DNA of 5,094 nt from an uncultured Clostridia bacterium (GTDB lineage Bacteria; Bacillota; Clostridia; Christensenellales; Borkfalkiaceae), in the NCBI GenBank assembly GCA_947174175.1, contig CAMWHW010000082.1, positions 1 through 5,094 on the forward strand. The letters are read 5' to 3'. Both the position numbers and the translations under genes were made by a program. How positions within the stretch are numbered: the first letter of the stretch is position 1; each line of letters opens with the position of its first letter. Below, piece after piece: positions 1-5,094 of the stretch. Under the pieces are notes generated by a model. That model did no database searches. It saw only the letters and a list, made by a program, of their open reading frames with translations, and had not been told where the DNA came from.

Positions 1-3000
1 GTCTTGCGGTTTTCCCTGCTTTCGAACGCGTTATTGACTTCCGTTCTGATAAGCTCGGTAAGTTTATCAAGGGATATACCGCCCTGAACGACCTTTTCGC
101 CGCCGAGCCGTGCCAGAATAGCCGCAATCTGCAAATCGGTTTTTGCTTCCGCCCTCAGCGTAGCTTCCGCCCTCATTGCCGCCTGTTCGGCTTTGATTTC
201 CGCAAGCTCCTTAGCCGCGCTCTGTTCCGCCTTAATGGCAGCCAGCTCCGCCTGAATAAGCGCGAACTGAGTACCGTCCATAGCGCCGCCCGCAGCCGCG
301 GACTGACCGCCCGCCTGGGGTGCGCCCTGCGCCATAGTCTGCTGAGGCATTTGCGGCATCTGGGGCATCATCTGCGGCATCATCATCTGAGGCTGAGCCA
401 TGCGCGCCATACGCTCCTCGCGGTCCTCGCGGCGGCGTTCTTCCTCGCGCTGTCTGCGTTCCTCTTCCTTGCGCTCGCGCTCCTCCTTCTCTTCCAGCCT
501 GCGCTGTTCCTCGCGCTCGCGCTTCTTCTTCGCCGCGCGCGCCGCAAGCGCAATTATTAAAATGAGAAGTATCAGCGCAACGACCGCGATTACCAGCCAC
601 AGCCAGTTTACTTTGAGGAACTTAACGATTTTATCCACAGTCGTAAGCTCCTTCGCGGGCGTGGTATAGGTAAACGATTTAACCGTGTACTGCGCCGCGC
701 TTGCGTCCAGTTCAAAGTTCTCGGTATACAGACGTTCCGCCTTAACGAAATACTGCGTTTCCTTTGCAAGGTCCTCCGCCGCAACCTCCTCGGTGCAAGC
801 CTCGTCCTTGTAATATCTCAAAGTCACCACGTCGCTGAACGCGCCCACAAAGCTTTCACTCGCGAACGTGGGCAGAGCGCCCTCCGTCTTGGTTGCCGTA
901 AGCACCGCTTTTGCAACGTTCCAGTCAACCGCAGCTTCGTTCGCCAACAGCGTGACCTCGGTTTCACCGTCGAATACTGCCGCACCAAACACGGTTTTCT
1001 TCAAAGTCGTGCTTGCTGCCCACTTATAAGTTTCGTAGTCGTTCAAAGCAAACACCGCCTTGTACGAACCTACCGCCAGCCCGCTTTGCAGCTTGTCGGT
1101 GACGAAGGTCATCAGCTCGCCGTCAAAGCCGTTAAAGTTCTCAACGGTGGGTTTAATGGCAACGCCCGTATAATTCAGTCCGCCCTTGAATGTAGGCAGT
1201 TCGACGACCTGTTTTTGCACGGTAATATTGATAACCGTCGAAACCTCGTTTCCGCCCTCGTCCGTATACTTGATGCTAACGCTTACGGGCCCCGCCTTAA
1301 ACTTTCCGTTGTCATTCAGACTTCCGCACGCAATTTCCAGGTCTTCAACCGCAACGCTCTGCTTGTCGCCGTTGTTGTACTCAACCACCGCCGAAAGCTT
1401 GGCTTTCAACTCGTCCAGAGTGTTAGCGGTAGTATATTCCGCGTCCCCTTCAAGAGTCGCCGTAACCGCAACCGCCACCGCGTCGTCGATTACGAGCGTC
1501 GCGTGCATGTCGCCGATGGTGTTATAGTTAGGGTTCTCGTGCTCGAACTTCGCGGTAATTTCATAAGTGTCCGCCGCAATTAAATCGCCGTCGTAAACGT
1601 ACGTAACGGTTATCCACTCGGGCAACTCAACGCCGCCCACTTTCAGCTCGTGCTTTTCGCCGTCGTAGGTCACCTTATCGCCGTCAAACGTAACGCCCGT
1701 CATATCGTAGTCGGCCTTTTCGATTTCCACTTCGAAAGTATCCGTCCACTCCTTGGAATTGTTGTCCGTAAACTTAACGGTGATAGTGCGCGTGCCCGCG
1801 GCAAGCTTGCCGTCGCCGTGCAGCCCGCCATCGTCGGCTTCAAGCACGTATTCGGTCGCCTTTAAAATCTTCTTGTCGCCGTTGTTGTAGGAAAGCTCAA
1901 CTTCCAGCCCCTCTTTCAGCACGTCCAAAGCGTTTTCCGCGTCAAAGGTTTTGCCGTTGGGCGCGGTATATGCCGCGGTCATTCCCGAAATATCAACGTC
2001 GGTTACCGTCGGAACGGTAAAGGTCGTTTTCTTTTCGACTTCGCCCTTCTTCCACACTACCTCAACCACGTTGTTGGTCGAAGAAAAGCCCTTGGGAATA
2101 ACTACGGTATAGCTGTCGCTGTCCAGCGTTTCCTCGTCGCCGTTGTTAAAGGTTGCGTCAACCGAAAGATAAGTATCAATCTGCAAATCGTCCACGGTAG
2201 CGGAACTGTATATAGTTCTGCCCGCCTGAACGTAGGTTGCTTTAAGCGTATCCACAAGCAGTTCGGTTACGGTTACCGTCTGCACGGCAGAAGTCTTTCC
2301 GCCGTAACTTACGGTAAACGCGCACTGTCCCGCAATAAGCACGTTCTTTGCGCTTCCCGTAATATTTACGGTATACTTGGAAGAGTCAAGAATTGCCGTG
2401 GTGTCGTTGCCGTCGTCAAACGTAACTTCCACGGTAAGATACTGCTTTATGGTATTTGCCGCCGCGTTCTCCCACAGCGTAGCGCCGTTCTGATTAACTT
2501 TTATAATCTTAACCTGCTTAACGCCCGCAATGGCTACGGAAACGGTGGTGCTGCCTTTAAGAATATCGTTTTCGCCCGTGCCGTATTTGTAACTTACTTC
2601 CAGCTTGAAATCGCCGTCCGTAAGCTCGAAATCAGCGGGGAAAGAATATTCGCTTGAATCAAGCGTTTTGCCCGCACTGCCGTCGTTGTTCTTCACCTTT
2701 ACGGTGAGCTGCGCTTTCAAGTCGTCCGCGCTCGTGGAGGTGTAAACGGTTGAACCGTCGTGCTCTACGGTAAGCTCCGCGGGAACTACCGCAAGTATTT
2801 CGGGTATGGTTATTTTGCAGGTAATGCTGGGGTCTGATTTTAACTGAACCGTAAGTTCCTTGTTCTCACCGTTTGTAAGCGTGGTGCCCGGTGCAAACTG
2901 AATTTCGCTCGTCGCCGCAACGCCCGCGGCGCTTCCGTCGTTGTTGGTCTTGGTTACCGTTATCCTTTTAAGCAAGTCGTCCAGCTTGGTAGAGGTGAAT

Positions 3001-5094
3001 ATATCGCCCGTGCCCGTAAGCTCGGCTGATATACTGCCCACGCCGATTTTGGTTACCGTAATTCCCAGATCGCCTTTCTTTACCGCATAGTTCAGGCTGT
3101 CGGGCGTGAACGTCCAGTTATAATTGCTTTGGTTGATTTTCAAAGTCTGCTTATCGTCCCAGACCAAAGTGCCCTTGCCGTTCCACGCGGCGGGCGGTTT
3201 TATTTCGGGGAAGCCGCTCGTTTCGATGCCCTCGAAATATTGCTTGGTGGAATTATCCTCGTTCCTGCCGTATTCCACCGTGGGAAGGAACGGGTCTATT
3301 ACCTTTTGATTTACCGTAATAGTAATGGTTTTATCCGCAGTGGTGCCGTCCGTCCAAAGTTGTCCATCGACAAGCTCGAAAGTAACTTTATACGTGCCTG
3401 CGTCTACTATAAGGTCGGTCAGCTTTCCGCCTTCGGCAGCGGTAAGAGTCTGCTCGGTTGCGTCCTTTGCAGGCGACGTGTACTTTATGGTCTTGACCGA
3501 ATAATAGTCGCTTCCCAATTCATTATTCCACAGACATTCGCCCGAATACGTTTCGGTGTAATCTTCGGGAATTACTATACCATTCTGAGTGAAGCTTGCC
3601 TTTACGCATTCGGACTTAACGTCGCCGTTTAAGCTGTCAAGGAACAGTACGGTTATTGCGTATTCCCCCGCCTTTACGCCGCCTGGTACGTTGACCGTTG
3701 CCTGACCGCCCGAAAAAGTAGTAGTTGCCTGATATTTTACTTCGCCTGCTTTCTCCCTGTCAGAGAGCAGAATTACAGCCTGACCCGTCTGACCGGTTTT
3801 TGTAACGGTAACGCTGTTGGACTTTATATCTAATTTTACAGCTGATGAATTGCCGCTGTAATCGACGTAGTTTGAAGCTTTCGTATACAGTTTGTATGTC
3901 GGCTTTCCGTCGGCTGTTGTCACAGCGGTATCCACCTTTGCGAAGGTCGAACCGATGGAAGCAACGGGAGCCGCCGTAGCGTAAACTACGGAATCGGCGT
4001 TCAAATTAAAAGCCGGACGCACCCCATTGGGGTATCCTATTACATTTGTATCCCATACGTAGCCATCAGAAACAACGTACATTGCTTGCGAACGGTTCTC
4101 ACAGCGGACCGCCGAACGAATCCACCAACCATCCTTATCATCCGATTTCAGACAGTCCAAGGTAATGCCGTTTATAGTATTATTCTGTGCATTTACCTGT
4201 ATCGTGCCGTCATAACAGGTAGGATAATAGTTGAATGAAGGCTCCCAGGAAGGGTTTACATTATTTGCATAAGTCACTCCGCCGGCATCACAGAAACCGT
4301 AGTCTGCGGTATTTATATCGTAATAATCGAGAAGGAACAGCTTATCGCCGCTCGTCGTTTCCGTTACTGTACCATCCTCCGTATTATAAGTAGCGTATTG
4401 CGCCGTAGGCGTTTCGTCCAACCTGGTGGTATTGTACTTGCCGTTTACGGCGTTCGTCGTCGTGGTTTTACCCTCGGTTACTACTATTCCTTTCCTACTA
4501 TACACCAACTTGCGCGGCGAAACAGAAGTATCAATACCGATGAGGTCGGTGGTATAGCTGCCTGCCGCCACTACCGACCTCTTTTCATCTACCGTGAACG
4601 ACTGACCATACCACGATTCGTCGTTGTTGACGACAGTCGTTTTTGAAGGCATAGTCGTATAGCCGCTTACAGCGTTATAATATGTGCCGCCGTTAAGCCA
4701 TGCACGAATATAACTTGTGCCCCAGAACGCGTAATCAGGATTATTAGTACAAATGTTGTAAATATCATCGGAAAATGAGCTATCAGCAAAGAGCAACATA
4801 TTTCCGCTGCTGTACTTGTTATTTTTGCCCGTGTCAAGCACGCGCCACTTAATCGGACTATTATTATTGGTTCCGAAATAAATATTTTCGTTTTGCGCGC
4901 CTTTAAGTGCCTTTTTAAATGCGCCGCTCAGATTGACAATTGAAGCGGGCGTTGCCGTTTCTTCCGCGCTTGCGCTTAACTTGTTATCCGTTTTTGAAAA
5001 TGAAAAAACTGTGCCGCACACAGATGCAACACAGAATATGGGCGTGAGTATATAAAGCAACGCGCGCTTTACGCCTTGCTTACTTCTTAAAAGT
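1..5094 (-). CDS. Giant single-pass surface protein, DUF6273 head with Ig-like/MBG-like stalk and cytoplasmic coiled-coil tail (partial at both ends)
   Basis: The reverse strand is open without a stop from 5093 to 3, giving 1697 complete codons. The start lies above 5094, because the first residues (LLRSKQGVKR) already form the positive n-region of a signal peptide; the stop lies below 1. Order of parts: signal peptide (1-43), DUF6273 domain (69-366), the beta domain that often accompanies it (366-508), two beta-rich modules (510-682), six Ig-like repeats with one MBG-like repeat between repeats 5 and 6 (683-1294), a second MBG-like repeat (1295-1366), a membrane-proximal domain (1367-1485), a transmembrane helix (1497-1517), and a charged coiled coil, Met/Gln/Pro linker and helical tail (1519-1697). 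Such proteins are common in uncultured Clostridia, but I know of no characterised member. It probably acts at the cell surface in binding or sensing. No catalytic motif is visible. Expression signals lie outside the window. Confidence 0.95.
3..278 (-). other. C-terminal Ala/Glu/Lys helical segment (continues beyond the window)
   Basis: Residues 1606-1697. 'FALIQAELAAIKAEQSAAKE', then 'LAEIKAEQAAMRAEATLRAEA' split by no proline or glycine, is a long amphipathic helix with a quasi-repeat (AELAAIKAEQ / KELAEIKAEQ). A GG turn (GGEKVVQGGIS, 1664-1674) and a second helix follow (LDKLTELIRTEVNNAFESRE, 1675-1694). Helix-turn-helix packing or oligomer formation in the cytoplasm is plausible. The reading frame is still open at the window edge; the end is probably near. 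I know no named family. Confidence 0.75.
303..410 (-). other. Met/Gln/Pro-rich low-complexity linker
   Basis: Residues 1562-1597: MARMAQPQMMMPQMMPQ, then MPQMPQQTMAQGAPQAGGQ. About ten methionines occur within 26 residues, in a repeating M-P-Q pattern followed by an Ala/Gly/Gln-rich stretch. It is probably disordered and joins the charged helix to the last helical segment. The underlying DNA is a short-unit repeat (341-395) in units of three bases, so unit gain or loss would leave the frame intact. Confidence 0.85.
341..395 (-). repeat. Short in-frame DNA repeat in the Met/Gln/Pro linker
   Basis: On the plus strand the tract reads as imperfect copies of ggcatcatctg-type units (gaggcatttgc, ggcatctgg, ggcatcatctgc, ggcatcatcatctg). 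It encodes the M-P-Q repeats. Unit lengths are multiples of three. Such tracts can change length by slippage or recombination without breaking the frame. Confidence 0.65.
402..539 (-). other. Cytoplasmic Glu/Arg/Lys-rich coiled coil
   Basis: Residues 1519-1564 are almost only Arg, Lys, Glu and Gln (KKKREREEQRRLEEKEE, then ERERKEEERRQREEERRRED). This alternation of acidic and basic residues favours a long single alpha helix or coiled coil starting at the membrane. Few hydrophobic heptad positions are visible (L1533 is the only Leu), so a stable ER/K-type single helix is as likely as a dimeric coiled coil. The bases are strongly biased here, which opens spurious reading frames on both strands. 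Confidence 0.85.
543..605 (-). other. Single transmembrane helix
   Basis: Residues 1497-1517 (WLWLVIAVVALILLILIIAL followed by A) form 21 uncharged, strongly hydrophobic residues. They are flanked by K1488, K1491 and K1494 outside and by a dense basic cluster inside (RAAKKKRER, 1519-1527). With a cleaved signal peptide and the positive-inside rule, the N-terminal 1450 or so mature residues are outside and the tail is in the cytoplasm. No LPXTG sortase motif precedes it and about 180 residues follow, so it is a real membrane anchor rather than a sortase signal tail. Confidence 0.93.
639..995 (-). other. Membrane-proximal beta domain
   Basis: Residues 1367-1485. 'AAVDWNVAKAVLTATKTEGA' marks the switch from the MBG-like repeat ('..WtI.KA.L.A.W...G') to a last extracellular unit. 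It continues with 'LPTFASESFVGAFSDVVTLRYYKDEACTEEV', 'ETQYFVKAERLYTENFELD' and 'KSFTYTTPAKELTTVDK'. The short run TTPAKELTTVDKIVKFLKVN joins it to the membrane helix. I recognise this as the usual unit just outside the NWLW membrane anchor in related clostridial proteins, from pattern memory only. It has one cysteine (DEACTE). Confidence 0.6.
996..1211 (-). other. Second MBG-like repeat
   Basis: Residues 1295-1366. 'VVELPTFKGGLNYTGVAIKP', then 'FDGELMTFVTDK' and 'LAVGSYKAVFALNDYETYKWA' follow the known layout 'P......YtG....p.......lm.......aGtY...v.L.d...Y.Wa'. It leads straight into the membrane-proximal domain. It is a structural stalk unit; no ligand can be named. Confidence 0.65.
1212..1484 (-). 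repeat. Sixth Ig-like repeat, separated from the other five
   Basis: Residues 1204-1294. It has the same plan as the five-repeat array: 'VTATLEGDAEYTTANTLDEL' opening, 'KAKLSAVVEYNNGDKQ' middle, and 'AGPVSVSIKYTDEGG' with 'VINITVQK' closing. It is most like repeat 5; both carry YNNGDK, encoded by an identical 18-base stretch (1379-1362 here and 1889-1872 in repeat 5). This suggests these two share a more recent common ancestor than the rest, with the MBG-like repeat now between them. It has one cysteine (IACGS). Confidence 0.75.
1362..1379 (-). repeat. 18-base repeat, copy in Ig-like repeat 6
   Basis: The plus-strand sequence cttgtcgccgttgttgta encodes YNNGDK. An identical copy lies at 1872-1889 in Ig-like repeat 5. 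It marks shared ancestry of the two modules rather than a regulatory site. Confidence 0.7.
1485..1715 (-). other. MBG-like repeat (YDGxxHxL...LPxWxxVxY type)
   Basis: Residues 1127-1203. It opens with 'MTGVTFDGDKVTYDGEKHEL' (1131-1150), then GGVELPEWITVTYVYDG, then 'AADTYEITAKFEHENPNYN' and 'MHATLVI'. This is close to the standard repeat of clostridial surface proteins: 'F.d..vtYdG..h.l.v...lP.gv.V.Y..n....AGtY.vtA.F.....NY..i....AtL.I'. The usual Gly of 'AGTY' is Asp here (AADTY). It interrupts the Ig-like series between repeats 5 and 6. The role is structural or adhesive. Confidence 0.75.
1716..3047 (-). repeat. Tandem array of five divergent bacterial Ig-like repeats
   Basis: Five consecutive modules of about 82-96 residues: 683-764 (3047-2802), 765-858 (2801-2520), 859-944 (2519-2262), 945-1030 (2261-2004) and 1031-1126 (2003-1716). 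They share a pattern: an opening strand (for example LKATY, MTAAY), a 'Y/F.S...DDL...L.V' segment (STKLDDLL, TSADDLKA, ATVDDLQI, ENALDVLKE), a turn rich in Asn, Asp and Gly (NNDGSAAG, NNDGSAGK, DDGND, NNGDEE, NNGDKK), an 'L...Y' strand (LDSSEY, LDSSKY, LDSDSY, LKATEY), and a closing '(V/T)VSY..G...V.V' strand. This resembles the Big_3-type Ig-like domains of Gram-positive surface proteins. They probably build a long rod. The copies are well diverged, so the array is old rather than a fresh duplication. Confidence 0.8.
1872..1889 (-). repeat. 18-base repeat, copy in Ig-like repeat 5
   Basis: Identical over 18 bases to 1362-1379 and in the same place within the module (the YNNGDK turn). The flanking bases diverge quickly, so this is a conserved core, not a recent long duplication. 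Confidence 0.7.
3048..3302 (-). other. Beta-rich module with 'FTPDSLNY' motif
   Basis: Residues 598-682. It starts after a PFLP hinge (IDPFLPTVEYG) and ends with 'SNYNWTFTPDSLNYAVKKGDLGITVTK'. That ending is the 'Y.VTFTP.D..NY..V...V.V.V' signature found in extracellular beta repeats of many Firmicutes proteins. A Trp/Gly-rich middle ('PPAAWNGKGTLVWDD') fits the same type, where 'G...W.D....L' precedes the final strands. It has no catalytic residues and is read as a structural spacer. Confidence 0.55.
3303..3566 (-). other. MBG/Ig-like module in the stalk
   Basis: Residues 510-597. The second half, 'DAGTYKVTFELVDGQLW' followed by 'TDGTTADKTITITVNQK', is the typical end of MBG-like repeats in clostridial surface proteins (AGTY.VT..L.D...W.DGTT...T.T..I). 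The first half, 'ETYSGECLWNNELGSDYYSVKTIKY', is less regular and carries one cysteine (about residue 521). It is probably an all-beta spacer between the head and the repeat array. Confidence 0.6.
3570..3998 (-). other. Beta-rich domain that accompanies DUF6273
   Basis: Residues 366-508 follow GVRPAFNL directly. Features I associate with the region after DUF6273 in related proteins are present: a 'DSVVYATAA' strand, 'PTYKLYTK' (398-405), a threonine/valine-rich strand (SVTVTKTGQTGQAVILL), and 'VNVPGGVKAGEYAITVLFLDSLNGDVKSE', which matches the usual 'ITLP.GL.AG.YTL.VF.E..NGDYKT' pattern. It is probably a beta-sandwich that packs against or follows the head domain. I know no named family for it with certainty and no activity is assigned. 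The assignment rests on pattern memory; an HMM search would settle it. Confidence 0.6.
3996..4889 (-). other. DUF6273 domain (surface recognition head)
   Basis: Residues 69-366. Family motifs appear in the expected order: ENIYFG (69-74), IKWRVLD (81-87), MLLFADSSF (99-107), SYIRAWLNGGTY (127-138), SFTVDEKRSV (about 166-175, the usual 'F..eEK..i' site), DKLFLLDYYD (about 250-259), WWIRS (323-327), a VVSDGYV turn (340-346) and the closing GVRPAFNL (357-364). The family is frequent in secreted or surface proteins of Clostridia and has no established activity. The motif layout, especially WWIRS...GVRPA, recalls C-type-lectin/FGE-like folds, so ligand binding is a reasonable inference. The domain is long, with about 180 residues between the WLNG and WWIRS motifs. 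Five cysteines (115, 268, 293, 314, 331) could form disulfides. Its codons end in A or T more often than those of the stalk. Confidence 0.88.
4965..5093 (-). other. Signal peptide (N-terminal residues missing)
   Basis: Residues 1-10 (LLRSKQGVKR) carry four positive charges. They are followed by a hydrophobic stretch at about 11-32 (ALLYILTPIFCVAS onward) and then a small-residue site, A41-S42-A43 before E44-E45, which fits a signal peptidase I AXA site. Everything after it should be outside the cell. The initiator codon is not in the window: no ATG or GTG precedes the hydrophobic core, and the in-frame TTG at 5060-5058 lies inside the signal peptide, so the start is probably only a few codons beyond 5094. 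Cysteines at 21 and 26 are not in a lipobox context (PIFC, ASVC), so a lipoprotein is unlikely. If cleavage fails, the segment would be an uncleaved signal anchor. Confidence 0.85.

Noticed and set aside
232..600. Minus-strand 122-residue ORF, very rich in Gly, Arg and Ala
   Set aside because: It is an out-of-frame shadow of the transmembrane and coiled-coil region. The composition comes from the repetitive gcg/cgc codons, and the frame carrying the TM helix and the charged helix is clearly the real one.
351..669. Two overlapping plus-strand ORFs (351-560 and 400-669), one with a Leu/Phe-rich hydrophobic run
   Set aside because: They are antisense to the Glu/Arg codons of the coiled coil: gag/gaa/cgc read backwards give Leu, Phe, Ser, Arg and Ala, creating a false membrane-like peptide. 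No ribosome binding site or family match is apparent.
1185..1202. LPTFKG and, further on, LPTFAS as possible LPXTG sortase sites
   Set aside because: Neither has the Thr-Gly pair required (LPXTG). Both lie deep in beta domains, and the membrane helix is followed by a long cytoplasmic tail, which does not fit sortase anchoring.
1086..1865. Plus-strand ORFs 1086-1583, 1186-1527 and 1650-1865
   Set aside because: They lie opposite Ig-like and MBG-like repeats whose translation fits known repeat patterns. The antisense peptides show no domain logic and overlap one another.
3124..3632. Plus-strand ORFs 3124-3309 and 3129-3632
   Set aside because: They are shadows of the stalk region, where the minus-strand frame has the AGTYKVTFEL and FTPDSLNY signatures. 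They have no recognisable content of their own.
3996..4200. Diversity-generating retroelement variable region in the lectin-like end of DUF6273
   Set aside because: No template repeat or reverse transcriptase is in the window, the AAY-rich codon clustering typical of a variable region is not evident, and the domain is N-terminal rather than at the usual C-terminal end. Flanking sequence would be needed to reopen this.
4398..4646. Plus-strand 82-residue ORF
   Set aside because: It is antisense to the middle of the DUF6273 domain, whose flanking motifs are intact in the minus-strand frame.
5014..5035. Lipoprotein signal using Cys21 or Cys26
   Set aside because: The preceding residues (PIF-C and ASV-C) do not form a lipobox, and an AXA signal peptidase I site follows at 41-43.

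Overview
The window lies entirely inside one very large protein-coding gene read on the minus strand. I translated the reverse complement codon by codon from position 5093 to position 3 and met no stop: 1697 codons. Neither the start codon (just above 5094) nor the stop codon (below 1) is present. No second gene, RNA gene, terminator, CRISPR array or insertion sequence is visible. Residue numbers below count from the first complete codon in the window (5093-5091 = residue 1), so true numbers will be slightly higher.

The protein looks like a single-pass surface protein of a Gram-positive gut-type bacterium, most likely an uncultured member of the Clostridia. The grounds are the DUF6273 domain, the Ig-like and MBG-like repeats and the 'NWLWLVI' type C-terminal membrane anchor, a combination I associate with large surface proteins of Oscillospirales, Christensenellales and Lachnospirales. 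The genus cannot be told from this window.

Layout from N to C terminus (high to low coordinates): signal peptide (about 5093-4965); DUF6273 domain with its KWRVL, IRAWLNG, WWIRS and GVRPAFNL motifs (4889-3996); the beta-rich domain that often follows DUF6273 (3998-3570); two beta-rich modules (3566-3048); five divergent Ig-like repeats with a shared DDL...NNGD pattern (3047-1716); an MBG-like repeat (1715-1485); a sixth Ig-like repeat (1484-1212); a second MBG-like repeat (1211-996); a membrane-proximal beta domain (995-639); one transmembrane helix (about 605-543); then a cytoplasmic tail made of a Glu/Arg coiled coil (539-402), a Met/Gln/Pro linker (410-303) and an Ala/Glu/Lys helical segment (278-3).

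Taken together, this suggests a ligand-binding or recognition head held away from the cell on a long beta-domain stalk, fixed by a transmembrane helix rather than by sortase, with a substantial helical tail inside the cell. Ligand and function are unknown. The outside head joined to an inside coiled coil makes a sensory or cytoskeleton-tethering role possible, but that is inference.
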